Positions 26,828 to 35,387 of a stretch of DNA of 64,000 bases are shown here, piece by piece. The stretch lies in contig DCIG01000084.1 in the NCBI GenBank assembly GCA_002315855.1, positions 44,549 to 108,548 of the forward strand. Reading direction: 5' to 3'. The translations under genes were made by a program, and so were the position numbers. Each line of letters starts with the position of its first letter. Positions within the stretch are counted from its first letter, which is position 1. Origin of the DNA: Lentisphaeria bacterium UBA1732. GTDB taxonomy: Bacteria; Verrucomicrobiota; Lentisphaeria; Victivallales; UBA1829. The notes beneath the pieces are model-generated. The model was not told the origin of the DNA and searched no databases. It saw only the letters and a program-made list of their open reading frames with translations.

Positions 26828-27445
26828 ATGATTGCCCAGCTTACAGGTCGTGTTGTTACCGTTTCGTTTACCGAAGTCATTCTGGATGTGAATGGCATAG
26901 GTTTTCTGCTGTCCATTCCCGTCAGTACCTATGATATTCTGCCGCCCCTCGGCGGGAATGTTACCCTGCTGACCTACATGGCGGTGAGGGAAGATGCGAT
27001 ACAGCTCTATGGATTCGGCACGAAAAATGAGCTGGAAGTCTTCAAACTTCTGATCACGGTGAACGGCATTGGCGCGAAGACTGCACTTACGATTCTGAGC
27101 AGTATGAACATCCCGATGTTCTGCACTGCCGTGGTGAAAGCCGACATCAAGACTCTCAAGAAAATCAGCGGGGTCGGGCCTCGTTCCGCCGAACGTATCG
27201 TTGTTGAGCTTCGCGACAAGCTCGATAAGATGTTCCCTGAACTCACGTTCGGCACCTCCGAATCTGCGAACAAGGCGCTTCCGTATGCTCGGGAACTGGA
27301 AGACGCTCTCCTCGCATTGGAACAGCTTGGCTTCGTTCGTGTCAAAATCCAGCAGGCGGTCTCCGATTTGGTCGCCACTCTGCCTGAAAATCAGCGTTCC
27401 AGCGAGAATATCATCCGTCAGGCTCTTCGCAGTTTGAGCAAGTAA
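26828..27445 (+). CDS. ruvA: Holliday junction branch migration protein RuvA
   Basis: The 205-residue RuvA binds four-way junctions and directs the RuvB motor. The N-terminal OB-fold (MIAQLTGRVVTVSFTEVILDVNGIGFLL), the tandem helix-hairpin-helix motifs (LITVNGIGAKTALTILS and LKKISGVGPRSAERIVVELRDKL) and the flexible-linked C-terminal RuvB-binding domain (ELEDALLALEQLGFV) are all present. ruvB is not adjacent. Confidence 0.95.
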   Translation: MIAQLTGRVVTVSFTEVILDVNGIGFLLSIPVSTYDILPPLGGNVTLLTYMAVREDAIQLYGFGTKNELEVFKLLITVNGIGAKTALTILSSMNIPMFCTAVVKADIKTLKKISGVGPRSAERIVVELRDKLDKMFPELTFGTSESANKALPYARELEDALLALEQLGFVRVKIQQAVSDLVATLPENQRSSENIIRQALRSLSK

Positions 27446-27540
27446 GCCTGATATTCAGCAAGGCATACAAATCTCCGCCGGGCTTTCACTGGTCTGCGCA
27501 GGCAACCTCAATTTCCCCTCATTCATGCTGCCTGCTTAAT

Positions 27541-27679
27541 CACGGTCTTTCCCGTACTCTGAGAGATGTCATTTCACCTCGCTTAAGCACGGTCTTTCTC
27601 GTGCCCTGAACAGGTCATTTCCCCTCACTTGATCACGGCCTTTCTCGTGCCCTGAACAGGTCATTTCCCCTCACTTGAT
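27541..27679. repeat. Tandem 46-47 bp repeats upstream of mraZ
   Basis: Three head-to-tail units start at 27541, 27588 and 27634 (47, 46 and 46 bases). The last two are almost identical (one difference: CACGGT vs CACGGC), the first is diverged. A truncated fourth begins at 27680 and runs into a T-tract. There are no spacers. The unit contains CGTGCCCTGAACAGG. Function unknown. Confidence 0.85.
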
Positions 27680-27821
27680 CACGGCCTGTTTTTTTCACCC
27701 GATAGTCGGTCTTATTTGGGTGCTTTTTTTTGCTTTTCGGTGCGATTCGGGATAAATTCTGCCGAATATTCGGGAGAAGACAAAAAAAATCGAAAATTTT
27801 TTAAAAAATCTGTTTTTTTAT

Positions 27822-27865
27822 TTGCAAATAGGGGAGAAAAGGGGTATATTGTATGAGAAAAGGGG
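27822..27865 (+). promoter_or_regulatory. Promoter of the division cluster with MraZ-type operator repeats
   Basis: TTGCAA (27822-27827) and TATATT (27845-27850) with a 17-base spacer form a good promoter. GGGG repeats start at 27831, 27841 and 27862: the first two, 10 bases apart, fill the spacer and the third lies just after the -10 box. MraZ proteins bind G-rich direct repeats with 10-bp period upstream of mraZ and repress the cluster, so the placement fits autorepression. The leader to the mraZ start is about 375 bases and holds no recognised gene. Confidence 0.65.
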
Positions 27866-28232
27866 AGATTAGGTGAAAATCTCCCGCAAAAAACCATGAA
27901 TGGACGTATCTGTCGAGAACGAGGATGAAGTAATTCGAGTGAATTGTGAAAAAGACGGAAATATGGAATTTTGAGCTGAACTGACCTCTGCGGCAACTGC
28001 TGAAAATTCATGATTCCCGGTTCTTTAACAAGACACAAAAGGCAATCTCCATTCATTCGGAACAAATTTTTTTATGAATGTGCGAAAAGACCGTTTTTGA
28101 ACTTCGAGGATGGCTGATCGAAAGGTCGCCATCGGGAAGCACGAAAGCCAAACTCCGCATCGAAAAAACGATGTTCCAAATGAATTGAGACAGCACGAAA
28201 AGCGAAATCTTCCTGCGGACAGACAAGTCTGA

Positions 28233-28709
28233 ATGTATCCTGCAATGCCTGACGAAGAAAACACCTGCAAGTTCACACTTTTTTCCGGTTCTGTTGAGAA
28301 TAAGCTCGATTCTCAGCACCGCGTTGCTGTGCCCGCAGACTGGCGCAATGAAAATCCGGGTGGTGTTTTCGTTTTGATGCCGGGACGCGACAAGACCCTG
28401 CAGCTTTATACCCCATCCGTCTATCAGGAGAAATTCAAGAGTAAACTGCAGAGCATCAGTCCCGTGAATGCAAGCGAACAGAACAAGCTCCGTTTCCTGT
28501 ACTCCAGTACTCATAAACTGCAATGCGACAAACAAGGGCGAATCCAGATTCCGCAGAAACTGTGCGATTACGCTCACTTGAAGATGAATGAGACCGTGGC
28601 GTTTATCGGGTCGGGAGACTTCGGGCAGCTGATGGACGGCGAACGCTGGAAAGCCGAAGAAGCGGCCATGCTCAGCATGGGCGACGGCTTCCTGGATATT
28701 CTGGAATGA
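28233..28709 (+). CDS. mraZ: Transcriptional regulator MraZ
   Basis: The 158-residue product has two MraZ/AbrB-type swapped-hairpin modules: LFSGSVENKLDSQHRVAVPADWR near the N terminus and TLQCDKQGRIQIPQKLCDYAHL-like sequence in the second half (here HKLQCDKQGRIQIPQKLC), plus the linking FLYSSTHKL. MraZ assembles into rings and binds repeats in the promoter of the division cluster. Starts at 28233 or 28245 (MPDEEN) are both possible, and neither has a strong ribosome binding site. It is directly followed by rsmH, the usual order. Confidence 0.9.
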   Translation: MYPAMPDEENTCKFTLFSGSVENKLDSQHRVAVPADWRNENPGGVFVLMPGRDKTLQLYTPSVYQEKFKSKLQSISPVNASEQNKLRFLYSSTHKLQCDKQGRIQIPQKLCDYAHLKMNETVAFIGSGDFGQLMDGERWKAEEAAMLSMGDGFLDILE

Positions 28710-28721
28710 TGAGGTGAAAAG

Positions 28722-29702
28722 ATGACAAATACCGAACGACATCCTCATATTCCGGTTCTCCCCGATGCCGTGTGTTCCTTCCTCGTTCCGCCCGAACGGA
28801 ACGTGGAACGGATCATTGACGGGACGATTGGCTTCGGGGGACACAGTGCACTGCTTCTGGAACGCAAGCCCGAAGCACGTCTGCTTGGTCTTGACCGGGA
28901 CGAAACTGCGCTCTCTTATACGCGCGAGCGCCTGTCATTCGCAGGGGAGCGCGTGACGCTGAAGCACGCGAACTATTCCCGCATGGCGGAAGCGGCGGCG
29001 TCTGTCGGCTGGGACAAGGCGGATACGATTCTGCTTGACATTGGTGTGTCCTCCTTGCAGCTGGATGAAGCGGAACGCGGTTTTTCGTTCCGTTATCCGG
29101 AAGCCCCGCTGGATATGCGCATGGACCGGAGCTGCGGCCGCACTGCCGCAGACCTGTTGAATCAGCTGGAACCTGCTGAACTGATTCGCATTTTCGCGGA
29201 ATACGGAGAGATTCAGGAAGCCAAACGTCTGGCAATGCGTATCGCGGAAGTCCGAAAGACCCATCCTTTCATGAAATGCGGCGATTTCGCGGCTGTGTGC
29301 GATGAAGTCCTGGGGCGGTTCCACGGACACGGACGCAAAGGTCCTCCTGCACCGACGCTGGCGTTTCAGGCAATCCGGATTGCGGTGAATGGCGAACTGG
29401 ACGAATTGACCGGGGGACTGAATGCCGCTGTGTCGCTCTTAACGCCGGGCGGACGCATAGCTGTGATTACGTTCCATTCGCTGGAAGACCGGATCGTGAA
29501 GAATTTTATCCGGGAAATGGCGATGAACTGCAAATGCCCGCCGGGACTTCCGGTTTGTATTTGCTCGTGGAGGGCTCTTCTGAAGCCGATAACAGGCAAG
29601 CCGGTTACGGCAGACGAAGATGAAATTGCAGTGAATCCACGTGCCTCATGTGCAAAACTGCGTGTTGCAGAAAAATTGACCAGGCAAGACAACGACAGAT
29701 AA
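28722..29702 (+). CDS. rsmH: 16S rRNA (cytosine-1402-N4)-methyltransferase
   Basis: RsmH (MraW) methylates C1402 in the ribosomal decoding centre with S-adenosylmethionine. The 326-residue sequence shows HIPVLPDAV, the SAM motif DGTIGFGGHSALLLE, DILLDIGVSSLQLDEAERGFSF-type motif (LLDIGVSSLQLD) and PLDMRMD, then RPTLAFQAIRI-like APTLAFQAIRIAVNGEL and ITFHSLEDRIVKNF. It follows mraZ by 12 bases. Confidence 0.96.
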   Translation: MTNTERHPHIPVLPDAVCSFLVPPERNVERIIDGTIGFGGHSALLLERKPEARLLGLDRDETALSYTRERLSFAGERVTLKHANYSRMAEAAASVGWDKADTILLDIGVSSLQLDEAERGFSFRYPEAPLDMRMDRSCGRTAADLLNQLEPAELIRIFAEYGEIQEAKRLAMRIAEVRKTHPFMKCGDFAAVCDEVLGRFHGHGRKGPPAPTLAFQAIRIAVNGELDELTGGLNAAVSLLTPGGRIAVITFHSLEDRIVKNFIREMAMNCKCPPGLPVCICSWRALLKPITGKPVTADEDEIAVNPRASCAKLRVAEKLTRQDNDR

Positions 29703-29715
29703 AAGGACCGAAGAA

Positions 29716-30192
29716 ATGAACGAATTCAATGTGAATCGCAAGAGTGTGCAGAAAGGGAATCTGCACAAACAGAAAAAAAACACATGGACCGGTAAAATGC
29801 TGCTTGTCATGATTTTTGCGATCAGCTGCATCTTCGGAACTTTTGTCATGCGTGTACGTCTGATGGACAAGATCGAGAAACTTTCAGCCGAGGGTTACAA
29901 AATCCAGTCGATGATTAACCAGAAAGAACTGGAAATTCAAAGCCTGAAAAACCAGAAAGCACGTCTCTGTTCGTGGGAGAACGTGAGCCGGAAAATCAAT
30001 GAGCATCATCTGGCTCTGCAAAAGAGAAGTCCTGAACAAATTCGATATATGAACCGTTATGACTTTGACAGTATGCGCTATGAAGCTGTATTGACGATGG
30101 ATGACGATTCAGGGGAAGAAACAGCGGGAATTTCAGCCAATACCGATGTGGCTTCCATCGAATACCGCAGTAATTACGGGCATCTCTTTTAA
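29716..30192 (+). CDS. FtsL-like small division membrane protein
   Basis: The 158-residue product has a basic N terminus, one transmembrane helix (MLLVMIFAISCIFGTFVM, about residues 30-50) and then a heptad-like coiled coil (MDKIEKLSAEGYKIQSMINQ onwards). This is the FtsL/DivIC topology. Its place between rsmH and the division transpeptidase is exactly that of ftsL, although primary sequence similarity is weak, as is usual for FtsL. The C-terminal ~60 residues are acidic and longer than in most FtsL. The gene symbol is left empty because the call rests on topology and position. Confidence 0.7.
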   Translation: MNEFNVNRKSVQKGNLHKQKKNTWTGKMLLVMIFAISCIFGTFVMRVRLMDKIEKLSAEGYKIQSMINQKELEIQSLKNQKARLCSWENVSRKINEHHLALQKRSPEQIRYMNRYDFDSMRYEAVLTMDDDSGEETAGISANTDVASIEYRSNYGHLF

Positions 30193-30236
30193 TTCGGAAT
30201 GTTTTTCCTGCATGTTTCCAAAAAAACATTCCGAAT
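30192..30236. repeat. Perfect 15-bp inverted repeat between ftsL-like gene and ftsI
   Basis: ATTCGGAATGTTTTT (30192-30206) and AAAAACATTCCGAAT (30222-30236) are exact complements around a 15-base loop. There is no T-run after the 3' arm on the plus strand, so it is not a classical terminator. It may process or attenuate the transcript between the two genes. Confidence 0.75.
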
Positions 30237-30325
30237 GAACCGTAAAAATTATGAGTTCTGATCTGTTCGACATGTAATCCTCTTCATCCAATATTCATCT
30301 GCCAATCACGAAAGATTTGATTCCC

Positions 30326-32500
30326 ATGACAAAATCCCGTTATATCATCTTCCGCATGTATGTCGTTTTTCTGCTTATTGTCGCGGGATTCTGCTATATC
30401 GGATATAAGCTCTATGATGTGCAAATCGTGCGGCATGAAGAACTCCTTGAAAAAGCGAGAAAGCGTTATACCACGCAGCTGGTGGAGCAGGGGGAACGAG
30501 GTGAAATTTATGACAACGACGGGCGTCTTCTGGTAGGCAATTACCCGACCGTCAAAATCGTTTGCGATCCGTCTCTTATCGCAACGGAAGCGGATTGCAG
30601 AATTCTGGCAAGCTGGTTTGCCAAACGGATTCCGGACGTCAATGAATTCAAAATTTTCTCGCGCATGATGAATAAGACGATTGAGGTGAAGCACGAAGAT
30701 GGAACCGTCGAAACAAAACCGCGCAAGTATGCCCTGATTGCAGAAGTGGACTTGGAGCAGGGGGATTTCATCAAAGCGGAAATCAGCAAGCTGGCAGATC
30801 CCGACCTGTCCCGTTTCAAAGAAGCAAATCTGAGGAAACTGTCCGAAAAAGAACGCGAAGTCATGAGAGAGATGAAAAAGCAGGCTCAGGAGGACGCAAA
30901 AAAATACAAGACCATCAGTTTCCGTTCTCACTACCGGCGGAATTATCCGAAAAAAACATTGCTTGCCAATATTCTGGGGTTCACCAACAAAGATGATGAA
31001 GACTTTATCGCGATTCAAGGGGTCGAACGCACTCTCAATGAACAAATGACCGACCAGCCCGGCAAGATGGTGTATGAACGGACGAGAACAGGAAAGCATG
31101 TAACGTATGCCAATGACTTCTATGAGCCTGCCCAGGATGGTTATGATGTGTTCCTGACCATCAAGGAGCCGATTCAGGTGATTGTTGAGGAGGAAATCGA
31201 CAAGCTGATGGAGCGCGTCAAACCCAATGCCGCCATGATTACTCTGGTCGATCCGTTTACCGGCGATATTCTTGCGGCGGCACAGCGCCCGACTTTTAAC
31301 CCGAATGAAACGGAAAGCCGCACTCAGGATGCAATCGTAAACCGTCTTTCCGAGTTTGCCTTTGAACCGGGCTCCATCATGAAATCATTTGTGATTTCCT
31401 ACGCGCTGGACCGTGGTTTTGTAACTCCGAATACTCCGGTTGACTGTGAACGTTCTGCATGGTTCTATGCAGGGAAGCTTTTGGGGGATACCCACTATCT
31501 GGGAACTGTGCCCGTGTCGGAAATTATCCGTCAGTCCAGCAATATCGGAACAGCCAAGGTTGCCGTGCAGATGGGAAAAACGGAGCTGAACAATGCTCTG
31601 CGCATGTTCGGGTTCGGCGAACGCACCAATGTGCAGCTGAAGCCTGAAAGCCGCGGAATGTTCCATCCGCTGAACCAGTGGAGCAATTTGTCGGTGGCGC
31701 GCCTGTGCATCGGTCAGGGGATTGCGGTTACTCCGCTGCAGCTGGCTCGTGCTTACAGTATGATTGCAAATGGCGGGCACATGCTTGATTTGCGTCTGGT
31801 TGACCGTCTGGAACGTGGAACGGACATCATCAAAATGCCATACGTTTACAGTGAAGAAAGCGTATTCAAAAATAAAGATACCGCAAAAAAAATCACGGAT
31901 ATGCTTCGCAGTGTAACGGAACCGGGCGGAACCGGAACGACTGCCGCTGTACCGGGATTCTATGTGGCAGGCAAGACGGGGACGGCGCAGAAAGCCGTCA
32001 AAGGCGGATATGCTGCAGGAAAAATATATTTCTCATCTTTTGCGGGATTTGTACCGGCCTACAATCCGAAATTTGTGCTGGTCGTAACCTGCGATGAGCC
32101 GCACTGGGATCAGAACCGGAACGGAGGTCCTGTTTCCGGTCCCACTTTCTCCGCGATTGCCGACCGTGTGCTGCGGTACATGAATGTATCGCCCGATTTG
32201 CCGGAAGAGCAGTGGCTTGCCGAACGCAAGGAGATTCAGCGCGAATACCGTGAAAGCCGTCTGAAAGCAGATGCGAAACTTGCGGAAGAACGCCAGAAGA
32301 AGGCCGCAGAAACGGCGGCAAAGAGCCGTGCTTCAACGACGACGAAGAAGACCACGACAACATCATCACAGAGAATAACAAGCACCAGGACCGCAGCGAC
32401 TGCGGCACGTTCCGCATCATCAAGTAAAACGACTCCGGCGCGAACAACGACCACGGCTGCGGTCAAGCGAACGACAAGTTCAACGAAAACTCGAAACTGA
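30326..32500 (+). CDS. ftsI: Division-type penicillin-binding protein (FtsI/PBP2B-like transpeptidase)
   Basis: The ATG at 30326 is preferred over a TTG at 30317. The 724-residue protein has one N-terminal transmembrane helix, a dimerisation domain starting RGEIYDNDGRLLVGNYP, and the transpeptidase domain with SIMK (active Ser near residue 350 in FEPGSIMKSF), SSN near residue 403 and KTGT near 550. It cross-links septal peptidoglycan. Odd points: a charged helical insertion around residues 160-200 (FKEANLRKLSEKEREVMREM) and a ~65-residue Thr/Ser/Lys/Arg-rich low-complexity tail. A strong terminator follows, so the transcript ends here. Confidence 0.92.
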   Translation: MTKSRYIIFRMYVVFLLIVAGFCYIGYKLYDVQIVRHEELLEKARKRYTTQLVEQGERGEIYDNDGRLLVGNYPTVKIVCDPSLIATEADCRILASWFAKRIPDVNEFKIFSRMMNKTIEVKHEDGTVETKPRKYALIAEVDLEQGDFIKAEISKLADPDLSRFKEANLRKLSEKEREVMREMKKQAQEDAKKYKTISFRSHYRRNYPKKTLLANILGFTNKDDEDFIAIQGVERTLNEQMTDQPGKMVYERTRTGKHVTYANDFYEPAQDGYDVFLTIKEPIQVIVEEEIDKLMERVKPNAAMITLVDPFTGDILAAAQRPTFNPNETESRTQDAIVNRLSEFAFEPGSIMKSFVISYALDRGFVTPNTPVDCERSAWFYAGKLLGDTHYLGTVPVSEIIRQSSNIGTAKVAVQMGKTELNNALRMFGFGERTNVQLKPESRGMFHPLNQWSNLSVARLCIGQGIAVTPLQLARAYSMIANGGHMLDLRLVDRLERGTDIIKMPYVYSEESVFKNKDTAKKITDMLRSVTEPGGTGTTAAVPGFYVAGKTGTAQKAVKGGYAAGKIYFSSFAGFVPAYNPKFVLVVTCDEPHWDQNRNGGPVSGPTFSAIADRVLRYMNVSPDLPEEQWLAERKEIQREYRESRLKADAKLAEERQKKAAETAAKSRASTTTKKTTTTSSQRITSTRTAATAARSASSSKTTPARTTTTAAVKRTTSSTKTRN

Positions 32501-32518
32501 ACGCAGTGTTCCAACATG

Positions 32519-32548
32519 AAAAAAGACCTGGAAACAGGTCTTTTTTTT
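32519..32548. terminator. Intrinsic terminator after ftsI, bidirectional
   Basis: AAAAAGACCTG-GAAA-CAGGTC followed by eight T. The A-run and T-run on either side let it serve both ftsI and the convergent minus-strand operon. Confidence 0.92.
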
Positions 32549-32577
32549 GTGGAAACGATTTCTATAAAACGGGAAAA

Positions 32578-33567
32578 TCAGGAACAAGTGATTTTTTCGG
32601 GAAGACGCGACAGCATATCCGTCAGCGTGGTAATCAGGCTTTCAATGGTGCGGATGGTCTCTTTTTTGCCGGAACATTTCATCGCATTGGCGGCAAATTC
32701 CGAAACATCGGGAAATTCGAGGACAAGTTTCAGCGGGGTAACTGCATCATTTCCCTGCGCTCTGCAAACGGCATCGGCTGCCAGGCATAATTCATTCATG
32801 CACATTGCCATTGGACGAAGTCCTGAAGCAAGAGACAATTCGGTAACGGGGGTGTCCAGATTGCTTTGCTCAAGAACGGGGAAGAAGCGCACTTCAATCT
32901 GAATCGCGGGAAAAATACGTAAATCAATCTTTTTCAACGCAAGAGAATGATTGTCAAGCGATTTTTTGAGTTCATCCGGCAGAGAACGCACGATGTCTTC
33001 CGGCTGAATGCGGCAGCTGCTTTCTTCGGAAATTTCGGGAAGTTCAATCGGAATGCTGTTTAACGTGCCTGAAATGTTCAGAAAATGACGACCAAGCTCG
33101 GTAATGAGGATTTCCTGCCCGTGGGGCGTTGCTCCGATGGAACGCAGCGTATTGGCAACTTTGCACGTGATTTGAGAAAGAAACGGCTCAATGCCGGGAA
33201 GTCCGGAAGCCAGCAGAGAGGAAATGTATTCTTCGCCGGAAAGCTCCGCAGAAAAATCCTTTTCCCCGTTTCGCAGATATGCCGCCGCAGAATCATGAAG
33301 CCCTACAGATTGCAGGACCTTCACAACCATTTCATCCACAGACCAGCTCTCCACATAAACCGGTGATTCGTCATTTGTCTTTTGCGGATGATTGTGAAGC
33401 AGGGCAAATTCGACCGCATTGACTGCACTGTGCGCCAAAGAATCGGGATCATCACGCGTTTCCGGCAGAGTGGCACGTATTCTCTGAATCAAACTGTCCT
33501 GATCGAACGGAACGGCTGTCCCGTCGGGGCGGCGCAGGAATATAGTGTGTTCGGAAATGCGAATCAT
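32578..33567 (-). CDS. Protein with an N-terminal ATP-cone-like region, otherwise unknown
   Basis: The 329-residue product begins IFLRRPDGTAVPFDQDSLIQRIRATLPE and continues with AVNAVEFALLHN, ESWSVDEMVVKVLQSVGLHDSAAAYLR. This follows the ATP-cone pattern (V-R-DG-V-PFD--K-I--A-----, E-I---V---L---G---VA--Y), the nucleotide-sensing domain of NrdR and class I/III ribonucleotide reductases. The remaining ~230 residues match nothing I recognise. The gene overlaps the ClC stop (ATGA) and is third in an operon led by nrdR, itself an ATP-cone protein. A dNTP/ATP-responsive role is inferred from these two facts only. Confidence 0.65.
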   Translation of the reverse strand: MIRISEHTIFLRRPDGTAVPFDQDSLIQRIRATLPETRDDPDSLAHSAVNAVEFALLHNHPQKTNDESPVYVESWSVDEMVVKVLQSVGLHDSAAAYLRNGEKDFSAELSGEEYISSLLASGLPGIEPFLSQITCKVANTLRSIGATPHGQEILITELGRHFLNISGTLNSIPIELPEISEESSCRIQPEDIVRSLPDELKKSLDNHSLALKKIDLRIFPAIQIEVRFFPVLEQSNLDTPVTELSLASGLRPMAMCMNELCLAADAVCRAQGNDAVTPLKLVLEFPDVSEFAANAMKCSGKKETIRTIESLITTLTDMLSRLPEKITCS

Positions 33568-35384
33568 CAGAAAAGTTCCTTGCGGTGTTCGATATGATAG
33601 CGGTAGAGGTCGAACGCGCGATTTTTCGAGATACAGCCTGCATATTTGCCGTTGCGAATGACGGGAATCGTAGTAACTTTCTGCTGTTCAAAAACTTCAA
33701 TGGCATGTCCGAGTGTGTCGGTACTGTTCAGAATAGCTTGCGGCGGACGCATGATGTCGAAGACGAGTGCAACATCGTACAGAGAGGTTTCCAGCAGAAA
33801 TTTACGAATATCATTCAGGGTAATCAGCCCGGACAGATTGTCGTTTTCGTCCAGTACGGGGAAAAGATTGTGATGTGTGCTCATGACTGTTTTCAAGAGG
33901 TTGCGCAGAGAATCGGATTCCAGAACCGTGCGGTAGTCTGTTTCGATGATTTCTCCGACATACGAAACACACAGCGCATCGGCATCCTGCTTGCTGTCCG
34001 GATTGTCGCCTTTTTCCGCAATCAGGGTTTTGTAGACATTGTACGGGCAGAATTTATGGCAGAAGAATGTGGAAAGCGCGGCGACAATCATCAGCGGAAT
34101 GAGCAGAACATAACCGCCTGTCAGCTCGGCAATCAGGAAAATCCCGGTCAGCGGCGCGTGCATGACACCCGCCAGAACGCCGCCCATCCCAATGGCAAGG
34201 AAGTTGATTTCACTGATATTATTGCATCCGGGCAGTTCCGCCAGGTGGATGAACCGCGCCACGGCAAAGCCCAGAAACGCGCCAATACACATGGATGGTG
34301 CGAAAATACCGCCATCCGCACCGGATTCCAGACTGGTAACAGAGGCGGCGGCTTTCAGAAAGACCATGGCAAAGACAAGCAGAAGAAACGACCAGGGGGA
34401 CTGAAACAAATCGGCGATGGGACTTCCTGCGGAAAAATGAAGCGTGTCGTTGCTAAGAAGCATGGAGAGAAAATGGTAGCCTTGACCTCGTACCGCTGGA
34501 AAAAGCAGAAACGCCCCGTAAAGACAGAAAAATCCGGCAAGACCTTTCAGCCACGGATTCCCGATTTTTTTCATCCTGCGGGAGATGAAAATATTGGTGT
34601 GAATGACAAATGCAGAGACCAGCCCTGCGGCAATCCCAAGAATGACGTAGTAGGGCATGGCTTTGATGTCCCATTGCATCAGCTCCATCGGAAAATTATG
34701 CGGCCCGATGACTTGCTGGGAAACTACAAGCGATGTGGCCGATGCCAGAATCAGGGGAATCATGGCGGCAATGGCATTCGTGGAATGGGGCAGAATGATT
34801 TCAAGCGCGAAAAAAGCTCCCGCTACAGGACTGTTGAACATGGCGGAAATGGCGGCGGCACTGCCGCACGCAAGCAGAAGAATCCGGCTCTGACGTCCCA
34901 GCAGCAAAGCTCGTCCGAGATTGCTGCCGATGGCGGCCCCGGTCAGTGCAATCGGGGCTTCCAATCCCGCTGAAACTCCGAATCCGACACTGACGCCGCT
35001 GGTAATGATGTGAGAAAAGATTTTGTGAAGAGGAATATTGCCTTCACGGCGTTCTACACCCATGATGACCCCGCACAAGCCGCGTTCGTAGTGTCCGCGG
35101 GCAATGACCTGAGTAACGAAAATGCAGAAGAAAATTCCGATGGCAGGCGTGGCAGGAACGAGCCATGGCATCCATTGAGAATCGTCAGGAACAATCAGTA
35201 AGGCGGCTTTTTCGCTGTAACTTTCCACCTGACGCATCAGAATTGAGGCTGTTCCGGAGAGGAAACCGACCAGTACACTGACCAGAAGAATGTAATTTTG
35301 TTCGCCGAGAATTTTTTGTGCAGGGTTAATCAGCTGCAGGAGTTTCCGGTGAAGCCACAGGAAAAAAACAATGCCGGATGTCAT
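33567..35384 (-). CDS. ClC-family chloride transporter/channel with two CBS domains
   Basis: The 605-residue protein has a ClC membrane domain (about residues 1-440) and a CBS pair (about 455-600). ClC motifs appear in altered form: EGNIP for the GSGIP filter, GLEAP with the gating Glu, and GGIFAPSMCIGAFLG. The C-terminal CBS sequences (NLFPVLDENDNLSGLITLNDIRKFLL and TTIPVIRNGKYAGCISKNRAF) usually bind adenine nucleotides. It moves chloride, or another halide such as fluoride in related proteins, across the inner membrane. Its start lies 4 bases after the nrdR stop, so it is translated from the nrdR transcript. Confidence 0.9.
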   Translation of the reverse strand: MTSGIVFFLWLHRKLLQLINPAQKILGEQNYILLVSVLVGFLSGTASILMRQVESYSEKAALLIVPDDSQWMPWLVPATPAIGIFFCIFVTQVIARGHYERGLCGVIMGVERREGNIPLHKIFSHIITSGVSVGFGVSAGLEAPIALTGAAIGSNLGRALLLGRQSRILLLACGSAAAISAMFNSPVAGAFFALEIILPHSTNAIAAMIPLILASATSLVVSQQVIGPHNFPMELMQWDIKAMPYYVILGIAAGLVSAFVIHTNIFISRRMKKIGNPWLKGLAGFFCLYGAFLLFPAVRGQGYHFLSMLLSNDTLHFSAGSPIADLFQSPWSFLLLVFAMVFLKAAASVTSLESGADGGIFAPSMCIGAFLGFAVARFIHLAELPGCNNISEINFLAIGMGGVLAGVMHAPLTGIFLIAELTGGYVLLIPLMIVAALSTFFCHKFCPYNVYKTLIAEKGDNPDSKQDADALCVSYVGEIIETDYRTVLESDSLRNLLKTVMSTHHNLFPVLDENDNLSGLITLNDIRKFLLETSLYDVALVFDIMRPPQAILNSTDTLGHAIEVFEQQKVTTIPVIRNGKYAGCISKNRAFDLYRYHIEHRKELF

Positions 35385-35387
35385 AAT

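Noticed and set aside
27541..27700. CRISPR array
   Set aside because: The 46-bp units are directly adjacent with no spacers and no cas genes are nearby.
33585..34973. Plus-strand frame of 462 codons
   Set aside because: It is antisense to the ClC gene; composition is biased and no motif is recognisable.
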